From assembly GCF_015291665.1 (NCBI RefSeq), contig NZ_CP030048.1, forward strand, positions 6,855,501-6,919,500: 64,000 nucleotides of DNA, read 5' to 3'. Shown in pieces: positions 17,401 to 24,876 of this stretch (position 1 is the stretch's first letter; every line of letters starts with the position of its first letter). The stretch comes from Bradyrhizobium sp. CCBAU 53338. GTDB lineage: Bacteria > Pseudomonadota > Alphaproteobacteria > Rhizobiales > Xanthobacteraceae. The notes beneath the pieces were generated by a model. It was given only the letters and a program-made list of their open reading frames with translations. It was not told the origin of the DNA and made no database searches. A program made the position numbers and the translations under genes.

Positions 17401-20400
17401 CCTTGTCGAGCTGAAGCGTGCTGGTGCCGCCGGCAAAGCTGATGGCCTGCGCGTCAGCGCCGGCCAGCTCGAGCGTCGCCTCGTCGTCGATGATGATCTG
17501 CTTGCCGGCGCCGGTGAGGCCGCCGGACAGGTTCAGCGTGCCGCCCTGAACCTCGATGACACCGGTGTTGGTGACGCCGCCTGTCACCGTGTCGAGACCG
17601 GCGCTGTAGAGATTGCCGGCGTTGGTAAGGCTGCCGCCGTTGATCGAGACGTCGGTCAGAAAGAGCTTCGACGTGCCGTCAACCGAGATCGTGCCGTCGG
17701 CATTGCCGATCGTGGCAGTCGTCAGATTCAGCGTGCCGCCGGTCACCGCTTCGATCAGGCCGTGATTGGTGATGGCGTGCAGCGTTCCAGGGTCGATCGT
17801 CAGCGTGCCGCTGGTGACGGAGATCGTTCCGGTCGTGGCTACGGTGGTGTCGGCGCTGTCGATGGCGCTGGTGCCGGTCGTTTCAAGCGTGCCCGTGATC
17901 GCCAGCGTGCCGCCGGTCAGGGTGGCGCCGGCAAACGTCAGCGTCTCGTCGGCTTCGACCTCGACGGTGCCGCCATTGTCGATGGCGCCTGTCGACACCG
18001 TCGCATCGCCGAATGTCAGCGTGGCGTCGCTTTCGACCGTCACGGCGCTCGCGCTCAGCGTCGCGCCGCCGTCGATCCGGCTGGCGCCGGTGACGTCGAT
18101 GCTGCCGTCGCCCTCGACGGCGCCGCCGCTGATCGTGACGCCGTTCAGGGTCAGCGTGTCGTTCGCCCAGATCTCGATCGTGCCGCCGACGTTGTCGACG
18201 ATTTCGTTGGCGAACTCCGCCGCACCCTTGACGTTGACCGCACCGGAATTGTTCAGCGTGCCGTTCTCGATCAGGCTGGTGCCGTCGAGCTCCAGCGTGC
18301 CGAGAATGGTGAGGGTGCCGCCGTCGACCGTCACGGTGTCCGCAACCAGCGTCGCAACGGAATCGACCTGCACGCCACCGCCATCATTGGCGATGCTGGT
18401 GTTCAGCGCCAGCGTGCCGCCGGAAAGTTCGATCGTGCCGGAATTGGCGATGGTGGTCAGGGAGGCGATCTTGCCGCCTGCGGCCAGCGTGAGCGTGCCC
18501 GCATTGGCAATCGCCGCGGTGTTGACGACGACATCGCCGTTCTTCCGGGTGATCGTCTCGACATCGATCGCGCCGCCGACGAAGACGGTGCCGTGCGCAG
18601 CATTGGTCAACTTCGCGTCGGCATTGAGCGTGAGCGTGCCCGCGAGCGTGAGCGTGCTGTGGTTGATCACCTCCGGCGCGGTGTGGTCGGCCGTCGTGTC
18701 GTAATCATCCATCGTCAGCGACTTGCCGAACGCCGGGAGGTCGATCGTGACGGGATAGGAGGGCGTCAGCCCATGCAGCTGATCGGTGATGACGATGACG
18801 TCGTCATTGATCGTCGGAACGGTGCCGGTTTCCCAGTTGGCACCGTCCTTCCAGAAACCGCCCGAGGGCGCGTTCGTCGCGATCCACACCACGGCAGGAG
18901 CGTCGGTGCCGGTGATCGTGACCGTGATGGTCTGGTTCGAGGTCGCGCCCTGCGAATCCGTGACCGTCACCGTGTAGGTCAGCGTCAGCACTTCATCCTG
19001 CGGAATGAAGTCCGCGAGGTAGACCGGAATGTCCTTCAGCGACCAGGTGACCGTCCCCGTGCCGGTTCCGGTACTGTCATCGCCGGATCCGATCGAGACC
19101 AGCAAGGCACCCGCGAGGAAGTCGGAGATGGCCGTGGGAACAGTGCCACCGGGCAGGACCGCACTGAAATCCGACACCGACACCGTATGCGCGTCGGTGA
19201 GGTCGACATCGTTGAAAGTCAGCGTGCCCGACGTCGGCACGTCGCTGGTGAGCGGCCCGCCGGGGACGCTGGTGCCGCCCGCGAACGTGATGGTCGGGAC
19301 GCTGGTGGCGATCACGGGCTTGTCGTTGGTGCCGGTGATCGTGATGGTGATCGGGATGGTCTTGGCTTCGGGCTGGACCGCGAAATTGTTGTTGACGCTG
19401 ACATTGTAGGTCAGCGTCAGCGTTTCGCCGGCCGCCAGAAAGTCGAAGACGTGGTCGGGGACCGTGTAGGTCAGGACCGCCGAACCGTTGTTGTTGTTGC
19501 CGCCGTCGGCGGCGACGGCGATCTGGACCTGCGTCGCCGCGATGTCCTGCTTCTGCAGAGCAGTGAGCGAGGCGGTGACGTCGTGATCACCGGCGTCCTT
19601 ATAGGTGTAGTTTGATGCGTCGAGGCTCACCGACACCGTTGGCCGGTCGCCCAGGTTTTGGTCGACGAACGTGACCCGGATGGTGATCGTGTCGGAAGGC
19701 ACGGGCGCGCCGGTCGCGTCTGCGCGGTCGCCGGTCGCCGCGGCGTGCTCGGTCGTGGCGAACGCCGTCGTGACATTACCGTTGGCATCGAGGGTGCGCG
19801 CGTCGGGCGGTCCAGGAAAACGATCGGCCCCCTTGTCCGTCCCGCCCTGCCCGGGGCCGGTGCCATTGTTGACGGTATTGGTGAAGGTCGCGGTCGCGGT
19901 CGCACCAGTGTCCGTCTTGATGATGACGATGTTGCCGTTCTGCGTGATGGTGTCGGTGAAGTTCGTGGTGAGCTTGGTGTTGGTGTTGTTGTCCGTGAAC
20001 TTCAGCGTGAACACGTCCGTGATCAGCTTCTGCACATCGGGCGACAGCAGCGCATTGGTGACCGAGACGTTGCCGCCGCTGATCTGGATCATCTGGCCGG
20101 CCTGATTGACCGTCGCGATCGGCAGCAGCGTCAGCTTGTCGAACAGGATGTAGGAGCCGGTGGTGCCGTTCGGCTCGACCAGCACCTGGAAATTCGCCTG
20201 CGGCTGCGGATCACCGCCGCCCGGGGGAACGACGAAGTTGATCTCCGTCAGCACCGCGGTGCCGCGGATGCCCATGGTGGCGACCGGCGTGTCGATCTTC
20301 ATGTCGCCGTGCTTGGCGGTGTCGCCGGCGACGAAGGTGATGGTGCCCGCGACCAGGCTGAGCAGCGAGGAATTGTTCGACCCGTTGGGGTCGTAGACCA

Positions 20401-20950
20401 TCTCGTTCAGCACCATCCGCGCGTTGGAGGACAGGCCGAACACGGTGCCGTCGATGAAGGTGATGCCGAGCGTCGAGTCCGAACCGGTCGAAACCACGTC
20501 GCCCTTTTCGACATTGTCGCCGTTGTTCAGGATGACCGAGACGCCGTTGCGGATCGCGGTCGCGCTGCCGGTGAGCTTGGTGACGTGGCCGATCACCTGC
20601 GCCGTGGCGGCGCCGGGCGCGGCCTGCGCGACCTGAACGTAGCCCGTGAGCGCGCTGACGATGTCGCCGGTGAGATGGGCGCCGTCGGGCGAGGCGATCG
20701 CCGCGCGCTTGTCGCCCCTGAAATAATCGTGAACGACGAAGTCATGGCCGTCACGGGACAGCACGAGATCGACACCGGTGCGCTTGAACTCGCCGTGGAA
20801 GATCAGATTGGGATCGGCAATGACGATCGCGCCGTCAGGCACGTGGCCATGCGCCTTGGCGGTAAAGGAATCGACATGGTCGGAGGCGGGCGTGCGAAAA
20901 CCCTGGCCATCCAAAGAGAGCGCGGCGTCAAATTTGCCAGCGTAGTTCAA
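14483..20950 (-). CDS. Giant FecR/VCBS/beta-helix protein with RTX-type C-terminus (putative T1SS adhesin)
   Basis: The protein has 2155 residues and no signal peptide. In order it shows an N-terminal module (about 1-110), a FecR-like domain (about 120-235; ATAIRNGVSVILNNGD to VATMGIRGTAVL), a linker with Ala runs (403-405), and two VCBS/cadherin-like domains (about 430-550 and 580-690) ending in TITGTNDKP-type motifs. A long Gly/Asn/Thr-rich beta-helix stretch with repeated NxGTLTLxGG-type units follows (about 730-1550), then a third VCBS domain (about 1660-1770). The tail holds an RTX-like GGDGKDQFVF block and an aromatic/hydrophobic end (DFIFHVT), typical of type I secretion signals. The start is TTG at 20950; an in-frame stop lies six codons before it. 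Likely a surface adhesin exported by the 6431-9510 pair. Confidence 0.85.
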   Translation of the reverse strand: MNYAGKFDAALSLDGQGFRTPASDHVDSFTAKAHGHVPDGAIVIADPNLIFHGEFKRTGVDLVLSRDGHDFVVHDYFRGDKRAAIASPDGAHLTGDIVSALTGYVQVAQAAPGAATAQVIGHVTKLTGSATAIRNGVSVILNNGDNVEKGDVVSTGSDSTLGITFIDGTVFGLSSNARMVLNEMVYDPNGSNNSSLLSLVAGTITFVAGDTAKHGDMKIDTPVATMGIRGTAVLTEINFVVPPGGGDPQPQANFQVLVEPNGTTGSYILFDKLTLLPIATVNQAGQMIQISGGNVSVTNALLSPDVQKLITDVFTLKFTDNNTNTKLTTNFTDTITQNGNIVIIKTDTGATATATFTNTVNNGTGPGQGGTDKGADRFPGPPDARTLDANGNVTTAFATTEHAAATGDRADATGAPVPSDTITIRVTFVDQNLGDRPTVSVSLDASNYTYKDAGDHDVTASLTALQKQDIAATQVQIAVAADGGNNNNGSAVLTYTVPDHVFDFLAAGETLTLTYNVSVNNNFAVQPEAKTIPITITITGTNDKPVIATSVPTITFAGGTSVPGGPLTSDVPTSGTLTFNDVDLTDAHTVSVSDFSAVLPGGTVPTAISDFLAGALLVSIGSGDDSTGTGTGTVTWSLKDIPVYLADFIPQDEVLTLTYTVTVTDSQGATSNQTITVTITGTDAPAVVWIATNAPSGGFWKDGANWETGTVPTINDDVIVITDQLHGLTPSYPVTIDLPAFGKSLTMDDYDTTADHTAPEVINHSTLTLAGTLTLNADAKLTNAAHGTVFVGGAIDVETITRKNGDVVVNTAAIANAGTLTLAAGGKIASLTTIANSGTIELSGGTLALNTSIANDGGGVQVDSVATLVADTVTVDGGTLTILGTLELDGTSLIENGTLNNSGAVNVKGAAEFANEIVDNVGGTIEIWANDTLTLNGVTISGGAVEGDGSIDVTGASRIDGGATLSASAVTVESDATLTFGDATVSTGAIDNGGTVEVEADETLTFAGATLTGGTLAITGTLETTGTSAIDSADTTVATTGTISVTSGTLTIDPGTLHAITNHGLIEAVTGGTLNLTTATIGNADGTISVDGTSKLFLTDVSINGGSLTNAGNLYSAGLDTVTGGVTNTGVIEVQGGTLNLSGGLTGAGKQIIIDDEATLELAGADAQAISFAGGTSTLQLDKVAGQSFTGTIAGTSSQDGTFTITGTADISTSLGDALDFTASGGTSDGGGGNIVLTPTGTLAGHDNGIVVTQDGIGDISLTTVGDITGQTGSGIVLHDGVNGAGGITATIGGGVTGAVGLDVVSHGDGDVTITNNGDITGTASFGIDVDQNDSGAAGATHVVNHGNVVGADGVAAISIQENDANAAVIDNSGIIGPADADTVTSTTYAIVEAGGAVTINNTGHINGNISVASATFNNEAGGTWTVAGSGVFGDASSIVNHGDIDLHGASISGTGLSVENDGGIDSWGAASIAGDITNADTGLIEVHAGTLTLFGSLTGSTSGAVVVDAGATLEVKGAVSQTVTLAGDGAELEIDTQHFGGAIADLTANDKIDLTMIKWGLGTTADYVPNADDPASGGVLTVTGDDGATISLTLVGDYRDAHFAGSDESGHTLITIHADDDAPALTTDGATLTANVSELADTTNSPTLDPSPAATGSIAFTDIDLTDRPTATITDGSATWLAAGGHTQLTLTSGQASALENALSVLTSGKNNGTADWSYSIADSALDFLARGQTATVISTITLDDHHGGSDTAQVTVTVAGANDAPTLADTTLPSVAGNQGDPAGHSFSDLFQGKFADVDDGGSLQAIAVTSDTASSSQGVWQYELADTGQWVDIGSVSDTHALVLDPGTLVRFVPANGFTGTPDPLGVHALDDTYTGGITSSASPVTTDITVMDADGTASVSHQAATIGTSVTAPVGGPVIDTTHFYVVHDGELGTDTIFNLSVTDTDSGASTDDFTVTATTAHAPGSSVDLSPTSGSLADINTAFTDGVTYSGGVTPPDTDQIAVTVTDKTTGLYDTVNFIFNEGDASNGVTLTGTSGKDVIFATTTGDTLTGGDGKDQFVFAPGSSGGDATHTVTDFIEGLDTIDLRQFSGVSSIGNLTIVQQQTSADTLVTWSQQISHSAGPPVTENEQLLLKNVIAANLKASDFIFHVT

Positions 20951-21565
20951 CCGGGCACCGAAAAAGGGTTAATATTTAAGAAAGTATCCACCGCCTAAGC
21001 TTGCATATCATTACCAAGTCATTAGCGAAACCATCTATTGCTTGTGTGATTCAGCGTGACTCGGCGCGCAACGACTATGCTCAGGACGACATCGATGGAG
21101 AAGCTGAAGTCATCCCCACGATCTTGATATGTATAGTTTTGTCTATTTGCGCATGCTCTTCTGGTCCCCATGTATTCAGAAGTAATCATCCAGCAGCAGA
21201 TACTCGTGTCATCTCTTCTTCGTGGTGCCCCGCAACATCCTGCGGCAAATACGGAGCCAAATCTGTGACCCAACTAACAAAACCCGTAAAATAGCGGGTC
21301 GTTAGCCATAGGCGCATAATCGCCCGGCCTGCAACCTCCGCATGCAATCGATTCGATTTCGCGGCAGCCGGGCCTCTCCCCGCCCCGATTCGTAAAACTT
21401 TACGCAATTTGGGCAGGCCCGGTTGAGCCTGCCCCGCGGTTTCGGCACCCTGCCTCGGCGCGTTAAGCAGAACAAAACGGCCCGTCTCGCACTATCTCCG
21501 CGAAAGCAACAAGCCCGGCACGTGCAGGTCGAAGGGGACCCGGCGAAGCTGGAAGGGGATGTCAG
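20951..21565. promoter_or_regulatory. AT-rich 615-base divergent intergenic region
   Basis: This is the longest gene-free stretch in the window, between the giant gene (minus) and the LapG-like gene (plus). Bases 20960-21300 are clearly richer in A and T than the surrounding DNA, with T-A steps and runs such as AATATTTAAG and TAAAACTTTACG. It should carry both promoters and looks like a target for a silencer such as MucR/Ros, but no defined site was recognised. A 97-codon frame inside it (21001-21294) is judged not real. Confidence 0.5.
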
Positions 21566-22297
21566 ATGGAGACCGCTGCTCGCTCGCGCGCCTGGCGCGC
21601 TATCCTTGTCCTGTGCGGATTGTTCCTGTTCGGATCCGCCGCCGATCTTCGTGCCGGCACCTTGCTGTCGCCGGGTGCGGGCGTGCTCGTGCGCAAATCG
21701 GCCGAGCCGTTCGGCGTGTTCGCCTTCGCCATTTCCACCGGCGGCCTGCGTCGGAAATGGCTCGCATTGAAGGACCAGTTCGACGACGACATGGTGCAGC
21801 TCGCGCTGTGCGACGGCGACCGCGACCACTGCGCCTCGCCCGCGGCGCTGAAGCTGCTCGCCATCGTCGACCAGGCCCGCACGCGCGACGGCCGCGCGCG
21901 GCTCGGCGAGACCAACCGGGCCATCAACCTCGGCATCCGCGCCGCCGATGACGGCGCCGACGACGTCTGGAGCTCGCCGCTCGCGACCTTCGCGCGCGGC
22001 GCCGGCGACTGCGAAGACTATGCCATCGCCAAGCTCGCCGCGCTGCGGCTTGCCGGCGTCGCCGCGGAAGACCTCCGCCTCGTCGTGGTGCGCGACGTCA
22101 GGGTCGGCGAAGACCATGCGGTCGTCGCGGCAAAGCTCGACGGTCACTGGCTGATGCTGGACAACCGCCGCATGGCGATGGTCGAGGACGACGACGCACG
22201 CACCTACCAGCCGCTGTTCGTGCTCTACCAGTCGGCCGTGCTGAAATATGCCGTCGAGCCCGTGCGGTTCTCGATGATCGCCCCCGCGGCGCATTGA
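21566..22297 (+). CDS. Periplasmic transglutaminase-like cysteine protease (BTLCP/LapG-like)
   Basis: The protein has 243 residues. A signal peptide spans about residues 1-30 (RAILVLCGLFLFGSAADLRA). The core matches the bacterial transglutaminase-like cysteine proteinase family, with a catalytic triad Cys149 in GAGDCEDYAIAK, His184 in GEDHAVV and Asp199 in LMLDNR. This is the family of LapG, the calcium-dependent protease that cuts giant adhesins near their N-terminus to release biofilm. It starts after a GGAAGGGGATGTCAG ribosome site. It is divergent from the giant FecR/RTX gene, which is its obvious candidate substrate. Many alphaproteobacteria have several such proteases, so the LapG role is an inference. 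Confidence 0.85.
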   Translation: METAARSRAWRAILVLCGLFLFGSAADLRAGTLLSPGAGVLVRKSAEPFGVFAFAISTGGLRRKWLALKDQFDDDMVQLALCDGDRDHCASPAALKLLAIVDQARTRDGRARLGETNRAINLGIRAADDGADDVWSSPLATFARGAGDCEDYAIAKLAALRLAGVAAEDLRLVVVRDVRVGEDHAVVAAKLDGHWLMLDNRRMAMVEDDDARTYQPLFVLYQSAVLKYAVEPVRFSMIAPAAH

Positions 22298-22378
22298 TCT
22301 CGCCGTAACCCTACAAACCCATTTCGCCGCGCGATCCGAGACGCTAGCATGGCCACGGCAATGCTGGGGACATCCGGA

Positions 22379-23503
22379 ATGCGGTCGATCGTGGTGACTG
22401 TGCTTGCGCTGCTGGCCTGGCCCGCGGCGCCAGGCTTCGCTCAGTCCGGCACATCCGCTCCCGCCATCGCCGACAGGCTGCCGCTGTTCGCCAGGAACGA
22501 CTGCCAGCAGATTCGCGATCCCGGCAACCAATTGTTCTGCGGTGACGCCGAGCTGTCCGCGGCCGCCGAGAAGCTGTCTGCGGCCATCGAGGCGCGGCTC
22601 GCCCGCCTGCCCGATCGCCTGCCCGCGATCGAGGAGAACGCGATCTGGAATCGCCAGCGCAATCTCGGCTGCGGCATCGTCGGCCAGGCCGCGATCCGCG
22701 ATGACGATTTCGACCGGGTGAAGGCCTGCCTGCTCAAGGTGACGAAGGACCGCGCCGCGATCGTGCGCGATCCCGATTTCGACTGTCTCGCGGCCAACAC
22801 GGCGGCCGGCGCGCTGATCTGCGCGGACCCGTCCCTGGCGCTGACCGAGACCGAGCTCAACAGCCAGGTGCTCGGCCTGATCGGCAAGCTCGACCCAACC
22901 GCCGCACGCTTTGCCTTCGCCGAATACGGCCGCTGGACGCGCGAGCGCGATCGCAAGTGCAATCTGGTCGGCAAGGAGAACGTGCCGCTCGAGGAGCTCG
23001 GCTCCGCGGAAGACTGCCTCGCCGAATATCTGAAGCAAAAGACCGACGAGATCGCGGCCGCCAAGGGCGATCCGAAGCAGGTGTTCGGCCGCCAGGTCGC
23101 AGCCCGGGAGCCCGACACCGACGCCGTCGACTTCTGCGCCGCGCGCATTCACGCGGCCAATTCGTGCGGCAATTTCCTGCGCATCAACCGCGTCTACGCG
23201 CTCGACAGCAAGGTGACCGATCAGGAGGCGCAGGTCACCGGCGAGATCGAGATGGTGGTGCTGGCACCGTTCACCACCTGCAGCAAGGTCGCCTCGACCT
23301 GTACCGGCACCTGCTGGGACGCCGGCACCGGCCGGCCGCAGCCGGCCGCGACCGGCAAGGAGCGCTCCGCGGCAGCCTTCAACGTCACGCGCCGGCTGAG
23401 GATCCAGCGCATCTTTGCCTTCGTCAAAGCCGCCGACGGCTGGCGCTGCCGCGAGGACGAGCTGGCGCCGGTGAATTCGGGGACGGCGGGCGGGGGTTCG
23501 TAG
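22379..23503 (+). CDS. Exported protein with two LprI-like (DUF1311) repeats
   Basis: The protein has about 374 residues from the ATG at 22379; an in-frame ATG at 22349 would add ten. The later start gives a standard signal peptide (MRSIVVTVLALLAWPAAPGFAQ). Two Cys-rich units follow (from DCQQIRDPGNQLFC and FDCLAANTAAGALICA), each ending in a W/R-rich QRNLGC or RERDRKC block, which is the LprI-like pattern of periplasmic lysozyme-inhibitor-like proteins. The rest is a beta-rich domain ending in a Cys pair region. It follows the LapG-like gene by about 80 bases on the same strand and may be co-transcribed. Confidence 0.65.
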   Translation: MRSIVVTVLALLAWPAAPGFAQSGTSAPAIADRLPLFARNDCQQIRDPGNQLFCGDAELSAAAEKLSAAIEARLARLPDRLPAIEENAIWNRQRNLGCGIVGQAAIRDDDFDRVKACLLKVTKDRAAIVRDPDFDCLAANTAAGALICADPSLALTETELNSQVLGLIGKLDPTAARFAFAEYGRWTRERDRKCNLVGKENVPLEELGSAEDCLAEYLKQKTDEIAAAKGDPKQVFGRQVAAREPDTDAVDFCAARIHAANSCGNFLRINRVYALDSKVTDQEAQVTGEIEMVVLAPFTTCSKVASTCTGTCWDAGTGRPQPAATGKERSAAAFNVTRRLRIQRIFAFVKAADGWRCREDELAPVNSGTAGGGS

Positions 23504-23517
23504 ACGACCCTGTCTCC

Positions 23518-23541
23518 CTCTCCCCGTTCTTGCGGGGAGAG
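23518..23541. terminator. Hairpin between convergent genes
   Basis: Perfect 9-base arms CTCTCCCCG (23518-23526) and CGGGGAGAG (23533-23541) sit between the LprI-like gene stop (23503, plus) and the binding-protein gene stop (23591, minus). There is no strong T run. It has the same core as hairpins at 36947 and 42156. Confidence 0.55.
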
Positions 23542-23590
23542 AGTTGTGGCGAGGCTGCTTCCTCCCCCCGCAAGCGAGGAGAGGCGCACA

Positions 23591-24790
23591 TCAAAACATC
23601 AGATTGTCCTTCACCAGCACCCAGCGGCCGCCCTTGACCTGCTGCACCTGGGTGATGGTGTTGGCAAGGTGGTCGGTCTTGGAGAACTTGGTCGGCGGCG
23701 AGTTGAAGATGTCGAGGAACTTGTCGCCCGACTCCAGCGAATCGAGCATCTTCTGCCCGGTCAGATCCTTGCCGGCCTTGTCCGCGTAGAACGCAAACGT
23801 CATCACCGCGTTGTAGCCGATGATCGCCTGCGTGTTCGCATCGGTGTTGAACATCTTCTTGTAGTTGATCAGCCAGTCGTGGACCTTGCCCTTGGCGGTG
23901 TCTTCGTAGGGGATCTCGAAGCCCGAGGCCGCATAGAGCCCTTCGACCGCCTCCTTGCCGAGCATCGGCACCTCCAGCACGTTGGTGGGCGTGGCACCGA
24001 GGAAGGTCACGTCCCAGCCGAGCTTCCTGGCCTCAGTCATCGCGCCGATGGTCTCGCGGATGATGGTGCCGAGCACGACGAGATCGCAGCCGTCGGACTT
24101 CATCTTGGCGATCTGCGCACTGAAGTCGGAGGCGCCGCGCTTGAAGCTCGTGATCGCGGCCGGTTGCACCTTCATCGCGGCGAGCTGCTGGTTGAAGCCG
24201 TCGAGCACGTTCTTCCCGTACTCGTCGTCCTGGTGCATGATGCAGGGCTTCTTGAAGTTCTTCCACTCCATCATGTATTTCAGCGCGGCGCGCGTGCTCT
24301 CGACGTAAGGCAGCAGATTGTTGAACTTCAGCCGCTCCTGCGGCTTGGCGGGATCGAACTTGAAGGTGAACTCGGCCGCGGTCAGCGGGAAGAGCTGGAG
24401 CACGCCGGCGTCGAACAGGATGTCCTGCGCGGCGAGCACGGTCGGCGAGCCCATCGGGCCGATCATGGCGAAGATCTTGTCGCGCTCGACCATCTTCTGC
24501 GAGGCCAGCACCGCCTTCTTCGGATCGTAGCCGTTGTCCTCGAGGATCATCCTGATCTTGCGGCCGTGGATGCCGCCAGCCGCGTTGATCTCCTCGACCG
24601 CCATCTTCATGCCGTTGGACACGGGCACGCCCCAGACCTTGATCGGACCCGACAGATCCTGATGGGTGCCGATCACGATCTCGCTGGCCGAGATGCCTTC
24701 ATTGGTGACCTTGGTTTGCGCTGCGGCCGGCAGACAGGTGAGCGCCACCACGCCCACAGCAAGGCCGAACGCTTTCAACGATTTCGACAT
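23591..24790 (-). CDS. Branched-chain-amino-acid-type ABC transporter substrate-binding protein
   Basis: This 399-residue periplasmic protein has a signal peptide (LKAFGLAVGVVALTCLPAAAQ) and a type I binding fold (Peripla_BP_6): EIVIGTHQDLSGPIKVWG at the start, INAAGGIHGRKIRMILEDNGYDP and QKMVERDKIFAMIGPMGSP further on. The ATG at 24790 begins the signal peptide; the longer frame upstream lies in the synthetase gene. It is the last gene of the importer unit, 86 bases after the acyl-CoA synthetase gene. That neighbour suggests the ligand is an aromatic, fatty or dicarboxylic acid. Confidence 0.9.
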   Translation of the reverse strand: MSKSLKAFGLAVGVVALTCLPAAAQTKVTNEGISASEIVIGTHQDLSGPIKVWGVPVSNGMKMAVEEINAAGGIHGRKIRMILEDNGYDPKKAVLASQKMVERDKIFAMIGPMGSPTVLAAQDILFDAGVLQLFPLTAAEFTFKFDPAKPQERLKFNNLLPYVESTRAALKYMMEWKNFKKPCIMHQDDEYGKNVLDGFNQQLAAMKVQPAAITSFKRGASDFSAQIAKMKSDGCDLVVLGTIIRETIGAMTEARKLGWDVTFLGATPTNVLEVPMLGKEAVEGLYAASGFEIPYEDTAKGKVHDWLINYKKMFNTDANTQAIIGYNAVMTFAFYADKAGKDLTGQKMLDSLESGDKFLDIFNSPPTKFSKTDHLANTITQVQQVKGGRWVLVKDNLMF

Positions 24791-24876
24791 TGACGTCTCC
24801 TCTCCTTGGGGCCCGTATGACGCGAAGGGCGGGGCCATCACCGCTTCGCCTTCTTGTTTGCACGCGCGTGCGCGCG

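Noticed and set aside
15590..19615. 1341-codon open frame on the plus strand, opposite the giant adhesin gene
   Set aside because: It is rich in Arg/Gly/Asp/Val with no fold pattern; it is the mirror of a GC-rich repetitive gene on the other strand, whose protein has clear domains.
14483..20950. The giant protein as an iron-dicitrate FecR regulator
   Set aside because: The FecR-like domain is only a small N-terminal part, and no FecI sigma factor or FecA receptor is adjacent; the rest is a secreted adhesin layout.
21001..21294. 97-codon plus-strand frame with a lipoprotein-like stretch (SICACSSG) in the AT-rich region
   Set aside because: No ribosome site, TTG-type start, poor lipobox, and codon use unlike the neighbours; more likely chance in non-coding AT-rich DNA.
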